Positions 17,481 to 26,829 are shown, numbered from the stretch's first letter. The stretch is 64,000 bases of DNA from Flavobacterium salilacus subsp. salilacus (GCF_004634195.1 NZ_SKBP01000002.1:248001-312000), one strand, 5' to 3'. Notes: generated by a model not told the origin, from the letters alone. Numbers and translations: made by a program.

Positions 17481-18329
17481 GTCGGATATTTTCAGCTCAT
17501 ATAAAAAGGCTTTACCTTTCTTCTCCTTTTCATCAACTATAAACAGTGTATTTTCATCTGTAAAGCAGATGCCTTCTTTTTGAGTGTAGTGGTCTATTTC
17601 ATATTCCTGCATCATATCCTGATTAAATCCTTTTTCGGTAAAATCTTGTAACAACCATATTTTATCGCCCGACAGTAACACGGCTGTTGTACCGTCGGGG
17701 CTTACATCTGCTGCGGTTATGGCACATTTTCTGTACACGTCACAACTGTTCAGGGTAGCCAGCAATTCTGCTTTATGCCTGCCTTTGGTATTAGGTATTT
17801 TATATACATTAAAACTCCCGTCAAAACCCGCACTCCTGTTTTTCGTAAAAAGATAAAAGTTTCCTTGCAACTCAAAAAAAGCTTCTGCATCATAAAAGCG
17901 TTTTGATTTTTTTGGCGGAAATTTATCCTGTTCAGGATAATAAAATGAAACTTTATACTCTGCAACGGCTTCCTCTTTGTCGAGGTCATTTTTATTAACC
18001 TTATATATAGCCAGGTCTTCCCTATCATTATCGTTGTTGCCAAAATCGCCTATATACAAGTTACCTCTTTCATCCGATGTAATATCTTCCCAATCTGTAT
18101 TTTCAGCATTTTTTACAGTAATGGCATGCTCTGTTTTTCCATCTTTGCCCAGCCCGTATATTTTGTTTTTATTACCGCTGTCCTCAATAACCCAAAGCCA
18201 CTTGCTGCCTGCTGTATATTCTATTCCCGAAATTTCATCTTTATCCAATTCGCCAATTACTTTTATATACTTTCCGCTGTCAGAACATGAAAGGAGCAGG
18301 ACCAAAAAAGACAACACTAAATTTTTCAT
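17463..18329 (-). CDS. Beta-propeller-like lipoprotein (SdiA-regulated type)
   Basis: A 288-residue lipoprotein (lipobox LLLSC, Cys15). The repeats ISGIEYTAGSKWLWVIEDSG, TDWEDITSDERGNLYIGDFGNN and CAITAADVSPDGTTAVLLSG match the SdiA-regulated / phytase-like propeller proteins of flavobacteria, whose biochemical role is unclear. The 3' end overlaps the 3' end of the convergent metallophosphoesterase gene by 18 bp. No terminator separates the two. Confidence 0.65.
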   Translation of the reverse strand: MKNLVLSFLVLLLSCSDSGKYIKVIGELDKDEISGIEYTAGSKWLWVIEDSGNKNKIYGLGKDGKTEHAITVKNAENTDWEDITSDERGNLYIGDFGNNDNDREDLAIYKVNKNDLDKEEAVAEYKVSFYYPEQDKFPPKKSKRFYDAEAFFELQGNFYLFTKNRSAGFDGSFNVYKIPNTKGRHKAELLATLNSCDVYRKCAITAADVSPDGTTAVLLSGDKIWLLQDFTEKGFNQDMMQEYEIDHYTQKEGICFTDENTLFIVDEKEKKGKAFLYELKISDLKPKL

Positions 18330-18368
18330 GTATACTTTAGTTAATACTTTAAAAGTACAACAAAAAAG

Positions 18369-18400
18369 AAAACCACCGAATTAACGATGGTTTTACACTA
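18369..18400 (-). terminator. Terminator of the 18418-18921 lipoprotein gene
   Basis: On the minus strand a stem AAAACCATCG / CGGTGGTTTT (loop TTAATT, one G-U pair) is followed by CTTTTTTGTT, just downstream of the lipoprotein stop. Confidence 0.78.
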
Positions 18401-18417
18401 CTAAAAAACTAAAAAAA

Positions 18418-18921
18418 TTAGAATAATGGGGCATCATACCATTGAGAAAAGGATGAACATGCCGGAGAATATCCTTTAACGGTAGATATCTCAATCCTCC
18501 ATTTATAACATATCGAAGGTATTTGTGAAGGATTAATAATAATATCAGGAATATTAGAAGTATCAATTACTGAGTAGGGTAAAGTAATAATGGTTGGGTT
18601 ACCAATATTGCTGTTCAAGTCTTCACAATCTTCTATTGGCTGGAGGTGCAGGGCTACAGTATAGGGTTTGTTAGGATTTATAAAGCCTGAGTTTACCTGT
18701 GTGCCAAAATGAACTACAGGATTACCGAGACCATTTGAAATATCTATGCTTATCGAGCCTATAACCCAATCTAAACACTTACCAGGATCCTTGATGTTTT
18801 TCTGATAATTTTTCTTGGCACCATTTGTCAACACACTCTGCTCGTCTGTTATAGCGGTATCATCGGTACTGCAAGAAGCAAAAAGGAATGCAGCTAATAA
18901 AAATGTACAAATTATTTTCAT
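18418..18921 (-). CDS. Hypothetical lipoprotein
   Basis: A 167-residue lipoprotein. The start is placed at 18921, where MKIICTFLLAAFLFASC gives a proper lipobox (FASC); an upstream ATG at 18969 adds 16 residues that do not look like a signal. The mature protein is beta-rich with Asn/Pro-rich turns and scattered Cys (CLDW, CEDL, CYKW, ACSSF). No known family is recognised. It has its own terminator and is probably a single-gene unit. Confidence 0.65.
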   Translation of the reverse strand: MKIICTFLLAAFLFASCSTDDTAITDEQSVLTNGAKKNYQKNIKDPGKCLDWVIGSISIDISNGLGNPVVHFGTQVNSGFINPNKPYTVALHLQPIEDCEDLNSNIGNPTIITLPYSVIDTSNIPDIIINPSQIPSICYKWRIEISTVKGYSPACSSFSQWYDAPLF

Positions 18922-19085
18922 CTTATAAATGTGTGGTATTGAAACAAATCTAATAATGACATCACACAACCATTAAATAAATATTAAAAAAACGTTAAGC
19001 GCAGTGTTTTCATCGACAAGATGCACTGTATGTCCTCTGCTGTATAATTTTAATGTGAAAAATAGGTTAAATCATAAAAAAATTG

Positions 19086-19093
19086 TAACTTTA
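19086..19093 (+). promoter_or_regulatory. Putative -7 element before small gene 19116
   Basis: TAACTTTA, one base off the TAnnTTTG consensus, 22 bp before the start codon. The identical octamer lies upstream of the paralogous gene at 42488. Confidence 0.5.
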
Positions 19094-19115
19094 GGTAATT
19101 CAAAATCAAACGGTT

Positions 19116-19391
19116 ATGAAAAACACTACTTTTAATCATTGGGAGTCAGAAACCCCCGATGTAAACGACAGTAAAGCAGCATTAAATTATTATGGCGATA
19201 TTATGCCGTATGAAGATCCTGCAATCGTTAATCCTGATGAGCTTGCAACCTTCCCAAAACAGGTTACAAAAAATAATGTACATCACAATCACCACCACCA
19301 TCATCCATTACACATTAAAACAACACCTGTTCGGGACGGAAGAAACATAACACGTACTGACAACCATCCTGAAAGGAATGGTTTTATCTGA
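19116..19391 (+). CDS. Small conserved protein with DPAIVNPDELATFPKQ motif, His-rich
   Basis: A 91-residue hydrophilic protein with no signal peptide. The central motif DPAIVNPDELATFPKQ and the C-terminal GRNITRTD...GFI are shared with the 92-residue protein at 42488 (DPAIINPEELATFPKQ, GRNITNTG...GFM), so the two form a small paralogous family. Only this copy has a His-rich run (HHNHHHHHH, about 55-63), which could bind metal ions. The function is unknown. It is monocistronic, with its own promoter-like element and a strong terminator, and it sits immediately left of the mannan locus. Confidence 0.75.
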   Translation: MKNTTFNHWESETPDVNDSKAALNYYGDIMPYEDPAIVNPDELATFPKQVTKNNVHHNHHHHHPLHIKTTPVRDGRNITRTDNHPERNGFI

Positions 19392-19410
19392 CAAACAAAA
19401 AATATCAAAA

Positions 19411-19450
19411 AAAAGCAGGAGGTACTCATCGGTACCTCCTGCTTTTTTTT
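19411..19450 (+). terminator. Strong terminator after small gene 19116
   Basis: Stem AAAAGCAGGAGGTAC / GTACCTCCTGCTTTT (15 bp, 6-nt loop) followed by a run of eight T, 20 bp after the stop. Confidence 0.92.
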
Positions 19451-19562
19451 AGAGCAATTAGAAAATTACAGTAGAAAGCTATAAAATCATATCATTTTTT
19501 GACATTATAATACAGAAGGCAAACTTCGTTTTTAATTACATTTACTTTTTTAACTACATAAA

Positions 19563-20660
19563 ATGCATTATTTACAAAAAATAACACTTCTTTTTATAGC
19601 ATCTGCTATCTCATTATCTTGTATTAAAAAGGATAATTCCGAAAAAGTAACCTACGTTGTAAAAGGTCGTACAGAAAAACAAGGCGATAAAATTATACTT
19701 ATTGGTTCGGCTTCATCAGTATCATTTGGCTTTAGTGGCGAGAAATGTATCTTACACTTAGAGGCTCAGGATACTTTTGAACATCATAACTACGTTTCAC
19801 TGGTACTCGATGGGAAATATATTGGGAGGCAACGTATAGAGAATGGTGCAGGAACATACCCTGTAACCGTAAAAAGTAACGCCAACGACAGCCACACATT
19901 AACTGTATATAAAGCTACGGAAGCAGCCAATGGCAATATTATTTTTTCGGGTGCTGATGCTGAACTTATGGCCAGCCAAATAGTTCCTAAGAAAAAAATT
20001 GAATTTATTGGCGACTCCATTACTTGCGGTATGGGCAATGACACTGAAGAAATACCTTGCGACACCGCCGAATGGTATGACCAGCACAACGCCTACTTTG
20101 CTTATGGCCCTGTGGCAGCACGAAAGCTCGATGTTGACTTTATGCTTAGCTCTGTTTCGGGCATTGGCATGTACCGCAACTGGAACGACGAGCATAAAGA
20201 TGAAGCAATTATGCCTGATGTATATGAACATCTTTACCTTAAAAGAGAAAACACAAAACCTTACGATTTCAGTTTTAACCCAAGCGTTACTTGTATAGCA
20301 CTGGGTACTAACGATTTTTCTGATGGTGATGGCAAAAAACCCCGTTTACCATTTAATGAAGATAAATATGTAAATAACTATATCGCCTTTATAAAAATGC
20401 TGTATAGCCATAACCCTGATACACAAATAGTATTACTGGACAGCCCTATGGTAAATGGCAAAAAACTGGAAACTTTCCATAAATGCCTTAACCGCGTAAA
20501 AAACGCTTTTAAAGACGATAAAAAGCATAAAGCAATTAAAATATTCCATTTTAATTCGGTTACGCCACATGGTTGCGGTTATCATCCTGATATTGATGAC
20601 CATGCAGCTATGGCATCACAACTGGCTCCCTTCTTAAAAAATATTTTAAATGAAGAATAG
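19563..20660 (+). CDS. CE2-type acetyl esterase lipoprotein (SGNH hydrolase)
   Basis: A 365-residue lipoprotein (lipobox SLSC, Cys20). An N-terminal jelly-roll domain (about 30-135) precedes an SGNH hydrolase domain with the nucleophile S152 in FIGDSITCGMGN, the GTNDF block, and the C-terminal HPDIDDH with catalytic His H347. The two-domain layout is that of carbohydrate esterase family 2, which removes acetyl groups from xylan or mannan and commonly uses a Ser-His dyad. In this locus it should deacetylate acetylated (galacto)glucomannan. It is the first gene of a three-gene rightward unit; its 3' end overlaps the next gene by 11 bp. Confidence 0.85.
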   Translation: MHYLQKITLLFIASAISLSCIKKDNSEKVTYVVKGRTEKQGDKIILIGSASSVSFGFSGEKCILHLEAQDTFEHHNYVSLVLDGKYIGRQRIENGAGTYPVTVKSNANDSHTLTVYKATEAANGNIIFSGADAELMASQIVPKKKIEFIGDSITCGMGNDTEEIPCDTAEWYDQHNAYFAYGPVAARKLDVDFMLSSVSGIGMYRNWNDEHKDEAIMPDVYEHLYLKRENTKPYDFSFNPSVTCIALGTNDFSDGDGKKPRLPFNEDKYVNNYIAFIKMLYSHNPDTQIVLLDSPMVNGKKLETFHKCLNRVKNAFKDDKKHKAIKIFHFNSVTPHGCGYHPDIDDHAAMASQLAPFLKNILNEE

Positions 20661-22044
20661 TAATTTTTATTTATTTGTAATAATTACCCTGCTTATAACG
20701 GGTAATGCTATGGCAAATATAACCTTGCCCGCTTTTTTTGCAGACAATATGGTACTGCAACGCAACACCACTATAAAAATATGGGGCTGGGCAAACCCAA
20801 AAGAAGAAATAAAACTAACTGCAAGCTGGGCTAAAGATACCTACACCACTACAGGCAATAATGAAGCTTATTGGGAAATAGAAATACCAACCACCAATGC
20901 CGGAGGCCCATATACCATAAACATAAAAGGGTATAATCAAGTAACATTAAATAATGTAATGCTGGGCGAAGTATGGTTGTGTTCAGGGCAGTCGAATATG
21001 GAGTGGACTCCCAGTGCGGGTATAGACAATGCCAAAGCCGAAATTGCCGCTGCCAATTATCCTAACATACGCCTCTTTACAGTAGGCAAAATGAGCAGCC
21101 AATATCCTCAACTTGATGTGAAAGGAAACTGGCAGGTATGCACACCCGAAACCATGCAATACTTTAGCGCAGTAGGCTATTTCTTTGCCAAAACCCTAAA
21201 AGACGAGCTTAAAAATGTACCCATAGGCATTATTAATTCCAGTTGGGGCGCAACTGCTGCCGAAGTATGGATGCCTGCTGCTTATATAGCTAAAGACCCT
21301 GTACTTACCGAGGCAGCTACAAAAATCCCTGCTGAATCTGGATGGTGTCCTGTAAAACCCGGATATACCTATAATGCTATGATATACCCTTTAGCAGGTT
21401 ATAAACTGGCAGGGGTGCTTTGGTATCAGGGCGAAACCAACACAGGTTCATCTGTTTATAATAAAACACTTGGCGGTCTTATAAATGCCTGGAGAGAAGC
21501 ATGGCAAGACAACTTTCCGTTTTACTATGTACAAATTGCACCATTTAACTATGAAGGCGGAAGCTATCAAGGTGTAAATGTGCGCGATGCACAACGCAGG
21601 TTATTAAACGAATCAACCAACACAGGAATGGTGGTTATAAGCGATGTAAGTAGTACAGATGATATTCACCCCCGTAATAAAAAACCTGTTGGAGAACGCT
21701 TGGCAAATTTAGCTTTAAGCGAGCATTATAAAATAGACAAAGGCATTGTTAACAGTCCGTTGTTTAAAAATGCTGAGGTAGCCGGTAAAAAAATTACCGT
21801 ACACTTTAACTATGCCGACGGGCTTTACTGCAAAAGTAAAACTTCTGTCCTGTTTGAAGTAGCGGGCGAAGACGGTGTTTTTTATCCTGCTACAGCAAAA
21901 ATAAAAGGCAATACAGTAATTGTAACAAGTAAAAAAGTAAAAAAACCTGCACAGGTACGCTACGCATGGCATAACACGGCACAGGCAGACATCTTCAATA
22001 AAGCCAACCTACCCGCCTCGTCGTTTACGGCACAAATAAAATAG
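20650..22044 (+). CDS. Sialate O-acetylesterase family protein (carbohydrate acetyl esterase)
   Basis: A 464-residue periplasmic esterase with a signal peptide (1-22). The SASA-type SGNH fold is shown by WLCSGQSNMEW (nucleophile S115), SWGATAAEVWMP, LWYQGETN and the C-terminal DDIHPRNKKPVGERLA (Asp-x-x-His pair). The family is named for sialic acid O-acetyl esters, but members in polysaccharide loci act on acetylated plant glycans. In this mannan context it is probably a second mannan or oligosaccharide deacetylase. It overlaps the CE2 gene by 11 bp and precedes the GH3 gene by 4 bp, so it lies in one operon. Confidence 0.85.
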   Translation: MKNSNFYLFVIITLLITGNAMANITLPAFFADNMVLQRNTTIKIWGWANPKEEIKLTASWAKDTYTTTGNNEAYWEIEIPTTNAGGPYTINIKGYNQVTLNNVMLGEVWLCSGQSNMEWTPSAGIDNAKAEIAAANYPNIRLFTVGKMSSQYPQLDVKGNWQVCTPETMQYFSAVGYFFAKTLKDELKNVPIGIINSSWGATAAEVWMPAAYIAKDPVLTEAATKIPAESGWCPVKPGYTYNAMIYPLAGYKLAGVLWYQGETNTGSSVYNKTLGGLINAWREAWQDNFPFYYVQIAPFNYEGGSYQGVNVRDAQRRLLNESTNTGMVVISDVSSTDDIHPRNKKPVGERLANLALSEHYKIDKGIVNSPLFKNAEVAGKKITVHFNYADGLYCKSKTSVLFEVAGEDGVFYPATAKIKGNTVIVTSKKVKKPAQVRYAWHNTAQADIFNKANLPASSFTAQIK

Positions 22045-22048
22045 AAAT

Positions 22049-24331
22049 ATGAAACAAACATTTTTGCTACTGGCTATGCTGACATTAGGTTCGGCACAAG
22101 CGCAAAAAAATAAACCAATGAATAAAGAACAGGAAATAGAGCAAAAAGTAGATGCTCTTTTAGCTAAAATGACCCTCGAAGAAAAAGTAGGGCAAATGAA
22201 TCAGTACAATGGCTTTTGGGATGTTACGGGCCCTTCGCCAAAAGAGGGCAATGCAGCATTAAAATATGAACACCTCCGTAAAGGCTGGGTAGGCTCTATG
22301 CTTACCGTGCGCGGTGTAAAAGAAGTGCGTGCCGTGCAAAAAATTGCGGTTGAAGAAACCCGACTGGGCATTCCGCTTATCATTGGTTTTGATGTAATAC
22401 ACGGTTATAAAACATTAAGCCCTATACCGCTTGCCGAAGCTGCAAGCTGGGATATGGAAGCTATACAACAATCAGCAACTACGGCAGCTTCTGAGGCTGC
22501 TGCAAGCGGTATTAACTGGACTTTTGGTCCTAACGTAGATATATCGCGCGATGCCCGTTGGGGGCGGGTAATGGAAGGCGCAGGCGAAGACCCGTTTTTA
22601 GGCAGTAAAGTAGCCGAAGCCCGCGTAAAAGGCTTTCAGGGCAGTAACCGCAGTGACCTGGCATCACCGCTTACTATTGCTGCCTGCGCCAAACATTTTG
22701 CTGGTTATGGCTTTGCCGAAGCAGGTCGCGACTATAACACTGTAGATATGGGCAATGCCACATTATACAATACTGTACTCCCTCCGTTCAAAGCAGCTAA
22801 AGAAGCGGGAGTACGAACGTTTATGAACTCTTTTAATATACTAAACGGTGTGCCCGCAACAGGTAACAGCTTTTTACAGCGCGACATCCTGAAAGGGAAA
22901 TGGGGTTTTGACGGCTTTGTTATTACCGACTGGGCATCTGTCAGAGAGATGATTACACACGGTTTTGCGGAAGACAGAGCCGAAGCCACAGTAAAAGCAG
23001 TAAATGCAGGCGCTGATATGGATATGGAATCGTATGCTTATGTAAATGAACTTGTACAATTGGTAAACGAAGGCAAGGTTGATATTGCTCTGGTAGATGA
23101 TGCCGTGCGCCGCATATTGCGTGTTAAATATGAATTAGGACTATTTGACGACCCATACAAATACTGCGACGAAAAGCGCGAAAAAGCTACCATTGGCAGT
23201 AAAGCCAATAACGAAGCGGTATTGGATATGGCTAAAAAATCTATCGTGCTGTTAAAGAATGATAATCAATTATTGCCTCTAAAAAAGAAAGGGCAAAAAA
23301 TAGCCTTGATTGGTGCGCTTGCCGCCAATAAAAACAGCCCCTTGGGTAGCTGGAGGATAGCCTCTGATGATAATACCGCAATATCGGTATTAGAAGGTAT
23401 GCAGCAGTATAAAGGTAACGAGCTGGTATATGAAAAAGGTGCTGACTTAACCATAGGTAAAACTACTTTCCTTGATGAATTAGTATTTAATACTGCCGAC
23501 AGAAGCGGTTTTGAAGCGGCTAAAAAAGCTGCCAAAGAAGCTGATGTAGTAGTAATGGTATTGGGCGAGCACGGTTTCCAGAGTGGTGAAGGACGCAGCC
23601 GTACCCACCTTGACCTGCCGGGACTGCAACAAGAACTTTTAGAAGAAATATATAAAATAAACCCAAATATAGTTTTGGTATTAAATAATGGTCGTCCGTT
23701 GGCACTGCCTTGGGCAGCCGAAAACATCCCTGCCATTGTAGAGGCTTGGCATTTGGGCACGCAAACCGGTAATGCGGTAGCACAAGTATTGTATGGCGAT
23801 TATAACCCAAGCGGTAAGCTCCCAATGAGTTTTCCGCGTAATGTGGGGCAAGTGCCTATCTATTACAACCAACATAGCACAGGCAGACCTATTGATAGTG
23901 ATAACAACGTGTTTTGGTCACATTACAGCGATGCAGAGAAAACACCGCAGTTTGCTTTTGGGCATGGGCTTAGTTATACTACTTTTAAGTATGGCACTGT
24001 ACAACTTAATAAAAAAGAGTACAGCAAAGGCGAACCTGTAAAAGTAAGTGTTGATATTACCAACACAGGTAATTATGATGGTAAAGAGGTTGTACAGCTT
24101 TATATAAGAGATATTGCAGCCAGCCTGTCGCGCCCTGTAAAAGAGCTAAAGGGCTTTGAAATGGTTTCGCTTAAGAAAGGGGAAACCAAAACCGTAACTT
24201 TTACATTAACTGATAAAGAGCTTGGGTTTTACAACAACGAGGGAGAATACTTGGTAGAGCCCGGAACATTCAAAGTATTTGTAGGTACAAGCTCTGACAA
24301 TGTACAAGAAACAACTTTTAAATTAAGGTAG
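22049..24331 (+). CDS. bglX: GH3 beta-glucosidase / beta-glycosidase
   Basis: A 760-residue periplasmic exo-glycosidase with a signal peptide (1-19). The GH3 N-terminal barrel holds the nucleophile D294 in DGFVITDWAS and the substrate-binding KHFAGYG motif. The GH3 C-terminal domain contains MVLGEHGFQSGEGRSR, and a fibronectin-like domain (about 665-755) closes the protein. This is the BglX layout. In the mannan locus it would remove non-reducing glucose from glucomannan oligosaccharides; mannosidase activity cannot be excluded. Confidence 0.92.
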   Translation: MKQTFLLLAMLTLGSAQAQKNKPMNKEQEIEQKVDALLAKMTLEEKVGQMNQYNGFWDVTGPSPKEGNAALKYEHLRKGWVGSMLTVRGVKEVRAVQKIAVEETRLGIPLIIGFDVIHGYKTLSPIPLAEAASWDMEAIQQSATTAASEAAASGINWTFGPNVDISRDARWGRVMEGAGEDPFLGSKVAEARVKGFQGSNRSDLASPLTIAACAKHFAGYGFAEAGRDYNTVDMGNATLYNTVLPPFKAAKEAGVRTFMNSFNILNGVPATGNSFLQRDILKGKWGFDGFVITDWASVREMITHGFAEDRAEATVKAVNAGADMDMESYAYVNELVQLVNEGKVDIALVDDAVRRILRVKYELGLFDDPYKYCDEKREKATIGSKANNEAVLDMAKKSIVLLKNDNQLLPLKKKGQKIALIGALAANKNSPLGSWRIASDDNTAISVLEGMQQYKGNELVYEKGADLTIGKTTFLDELVFNTADRSGFEAAKKAAKEADVVVMVLGEHGFQSGEGRSRTHLDLPGLQQELLEEIYKINPNIVLVLNNGRPLALPWAAENIPAIVEAWHLGTQTGNAVAQVLYGDYNPSGKLPMSFPRNVGQVPIYYNQHSTGRPIDSDNNVFWSHYSDAEKTPQFAFGHGLSYTTFKYGTVQLNKKEYSKGEPVKVSVDITNTGNYDGKEVVQLYIRDIAASLSRPVKELKGFEMVSLKKGETKTVTFTLTDKELGFYNNEGEYLVEPGTFKVFVGTSSDNVQETTFKLR

Positions 24332-24358
24332 CTTTTTTTCACGCATCTATTTTACTTC

Positions 24359-24393
24359 AAAAAGCATTGAATAATAATATTCAATGCTTTTTT
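24359..24393 (+). terminator. Terminator of the esterase-GH3 operon
   Basis: Stem AAGCATTGAATA / TATTCAATGCTT with ATAA loop and a following T-run, 27 bp after the GH3 stop. Confidence 0.88.
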
Positions 24394-24402
24394 ATTTTCC
24401 TT

Positions 24403-24496
24403 ATTCTGACGAAGGAAGAATCTCTTATTTTTCAAATGATCGAGATGTTTCACTCCATTTTATTTCGTTCAGTATGATACTTTTAAACCAGTCCCT
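24403..24496. repeat. Palindromic interspersed repeat, copy 3 (inverted, decayed)
   Basis: Read on the minus strand this matches the repeats at 3221 and 60008: GGGACTGGTTTAAAAGT, TCATACTGAACGAAAT, GGAGTGAA and AAGAGATTCTTCCTTCGTCAG. Only one terminal arm remains. The other end stops at the GTCAGAATAAG stretch next to the GH3 terminator, so this is a truncated and diverged copy. Confidence 0.75.
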
Positions 24497-24564
24497 TTTT
24501 TACTCCTTTACTTACCTTAAATTTAAGTTTTATACAACCAAAGAGCTTCTGTTATATATAAAAA

Positions 24565-24593
24565 GAAACCCCGTACGCACTCGTACAGGGTTC
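24565..24593 (-). terminator. Terminator of the leftward susC-to-GH5 operon
   Basis: On the minus strand a stem AACCCTGTACG / CGTACGGGGTT (loop AGTG, one G-U pair) is followed by TCTTTTTATA, 36 bp after the GH5 stop codon. Confidence 0.85.
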
Positions 24594-24628
24594 CGCCCAA
24601 AATTACAAAACTAACTCAACTTAATCTT

Positions 24629-25585
24629 TTATTTATTTAGTCGTTTTAAGTAGGCACGGGTTTTTAAACCGCTCTCTTTAATATCTTTATCTTTCCAGTT
24701 CCCTGTAGATTTTGCCGATGTTTTCAGCACACTGCATGTCTCATCTTTATCGGATACCGACCATGTTATCCAGCTCAACCCCCTATCTTCCATCCAGTTT
24801 ATCCAGTTGTCCCATTCGGCTTCATCCAGAGGTCCGTCGCCTGTGGCTTCCATACCGGCACTTTCTGATATAAACACGGGTAGTCCTTTTGCCAATGCGG
24901 CATCAGTACGATCTCGAAGGTATTTATCATGTGTAGCTGCATAAAAGTGTACGGTGTACATTAGGTTATCAAAACCTGTAATAGGGTCTTCGGCAGGCAG
25001 GTTAATATCCTGATCCCAATGCGGGCAACCTACCAGTATTATATTATCAGGGTCGTTTTTACGAATTACTTTTATTACTTCTTCGCTATAGGCTTTTACA
25101 TCTGCCCAGCTTTCAGCGTCAGGCTCATTAAATACCTCATAGATAACATTAGGCGTATCGCCATATTCTTTTGACATTTCGTCAAAAAAAGTCTTAGCTT
25201 CTTTCAGGTGTATGTTGTGGCTATGAAAATCGATTATCACATAAATACCCGCATCAATAGCACCATCAACTACGGCTTTAATTTTAGCCTTGCTGTCCTT
25301 TGGATTGTTTTTGTAGCAACGTTCGTCTAAATCAACTCCCATTGCTGCTCGGACGATATTTACATTCCAATCGTCTCTCAGCCATTGTACGGCTTGCTTA
25401 TTGTAAAATCGTGGCCAGAAATTATGCCAGCCAAAACTCATACCGCGCAGCATTACATGCGCTCCGCTTTTATCTGTCAGTTGTGTTCCTTTTACACTTA
25501 GTTGCCCATGCTCTTTTACAGGTTGTGTATAACCTATGGCGGTAAGCAATAGTGCAGCAAGGGTTATTTTAAACTGTTGTACCAT
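24629..25585 (-). CDS. GH5 endo-glycanase (cellulase/mannanase type)
   Basis: A 318-residue secreted GH5 TIM-barrel enzyme (signal peptide 1-19). The acid/base Glu is E154 in YEVFNEPD and the nucleophile is E241 in VFISESAG. The conserved RAAMGVD and DFHSHN strand ends are present. The short single-domain form and the WSVSDKDETCS C-terminal motif fit the GH5_2-like endoglucanase branch more than GH5_7, so it may cut glucomannan or cellulose-like stretches rather than pure mannan. It is the last gene of the susC operon, 2 bp after the GH27 stop. Confidence 0.85.
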   Translation of the reverse strand: MVQQFKITLAALLLTAIGYTQPVKEHGQLSVKGTQLTDKSGAHVMLRGMSFGWHNFWPRFYNKQAVQWLRDDWNVNIVRAAMGVDLDERCYKNNPKDSKAKIKAVVDGAIDAGIYVIIDFHSHNIHLKEAKTFFDEMSKEYGDTPNVIYEVFNEPDAESWADVKAYSEEVIKVIRKNDPDNIILVGCPHWDQDINLPAEDPITGFDNLMYTVHFYAATHDKYLRDRTDAALAKGLPVFISESAGMEATGDGPLDEAEWDNWINWMEDRGLSWITWSVSDKDETCSVLKTSAKSTGNWKDKDIKESGLKTRAYLKRLNK

Positions 25586-25587
25586 AA

Positions 25588-26829
25588 TTATTTATTTTTT
25601 GTAAGCCTTAAAGCTACTACATCATGAGGGGCTACTTCGGTTTTAAATGCTTTTTTAGTAGTTCCTGCTTTTTTAGTATTCCAAATATCCTGAATAGTAT
25701 AAACTGTATTACCAAAATTAGCTTCAAGATTGTTTAAATCATCTTTTATGATATGCTTTGCCCAATCAAAATTTATTTTCTTTTCGGCATCACTGCGGTT
25801 CAGGAATGTTACCGCCCAATCGCCATCGCTTAAAGGTTTTACCCAAACTTCAAGCCCGTCTTCTGCAGAATATCTAAAACCTTGTATGCCCAATTTATCC
25901 TGATTAATGGCTATCATATCTTTATTGGTAAGTATTTCAAGCGTTTCTTTGCTCATGCTCCTGAAATCGTTTCCGGCAATAAGCGGAGATGCCATAAGGC
26001 TCCATAGGGTAAAATGCGAACGGTCTTCGGCAGCAGTCATACCATTACCTACTTCCAGCATATCAAAATCATTCCAATGGTCGGGTCCTGAATACTTGCG
26101 GATGCCTTTACGCATCTCTATAATCTTCATAAAACCCCATGACGACCAGTTTTCCGGATGTTTAAACTCACAGTCAAAGCAAGGATATATATCACCTGAT
26201 ATCCTCCAAAGGTTACCTACAGGCTCTCCCCATTCCCAAGGGTTGTTATCTCCCCATTCGCAAAGGCTGAAAACAATAGGTCTGCCTGCTGTTTTTAGCG
26301 CATTGCTCATTGTTGTATAAGCTTCTTTTGCTGTTATCTCTTCGGTGTTACACCAGTCATATTTAAGAAAATCAATGCCCAGCGATGCATAAAATCGTGC
26401 ATCTTGGTATTCATATCCGCGAGTACCGGGATATCCGGCACAGGTTTTTGTACCTGCGCAGTTGTATAACCCAAACTTTAATCCTTTTGAGTGTACATAA
26501 TCTATAAGGGCTTTCATTCCGTTGGGGAATTTTTCAGGGTCAGGCACCAAGTTACCCTCTGCATCTCTTTCACGTGTCATCCATCCGTCATCTAACACGA
26601 TGTAGGTATATCCGGCATCTTTCATTCCGGAGGCTACCATTATATCGGCTGTTTGTTTTACCAACTCTTCATCTATGTTCGTTTCAAAAGTATTCCATGA
26701 GTTCCAGCCCATAGGCGGTGTCATAGCAAGCCCTTCAAATTTTGTTGGTTCTTGCTTGTAAACATTACCCTGTGCCAAAAGAGTGAATACAGGAATTAAA
26801 CAAAAAAAGGTGCTTATAATTTTTTTCAT
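25588..26829 (-). CDS. GH27 alpha-galactosidase
   Basis: A 413-residue secreted retaining glycosidase (signal peptide about 1-19) of GH27/clan GH-D. The family start GLAMTPPMGWNSWNTF, the nucleophile D158 in FLKYDWC and the acid/base D213 in RISGDIYPCF are present. A C-terminal antiparallel beta domain follows. It would remove alpha-1,6-galactose side chains from galactomannan or galactoglucomannan, exposing the backbone to mannanases. It lies downstream of the glycan-binding lipoprotein gene, separated by a 163-bp gap with a large hairpin. Confidence 0.93.
   Translation of the reverse strand: MKKIISTFFCLIPVFTLLAQGNVYKQEPTKFEGLAMTPPMGWNSWNTFETNIDEELVKQTADIMVASGMKDAGYTYIVLDDGWMTRERDAEGNLVPDPEKFPNGMKALIDYVHSKGLKFGLYNCAGTKTCAGYPGTRGYEYQDARFYASLGIDFLKYDWCNTEEITAKEAYTTMSNALKTAGRPIVFSLCEWGDNNPWEWGEPVGNLWRISGDIYPCFDCEFKHPENWSSWGFMKIIEMRKGIRKYSGPDHWNDFDMLEVGNGMTAAEDRSHFTLWSLMASPLIAGNDFRSMSKETLEILTNKDMIAINQDKLGIQGFRYSAEDGLEVWVKPLSDGDWAVTFLNRSDAEKKINFDWAKHIIKDDLNNLEANFGNTVYTIQDIWNTKKAGTTKKAFKTEVAPHDVVALRLTKNK

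Noticed and set aside
19481..19495. Third copy of the 17-bp regulator site before the esterase-GH3 operon
   Set aside because: Only about 12 of 15 positions agree and no TAnnTTTG element sits 20 nt downstream, so in AT-rich DNA this could be chance.
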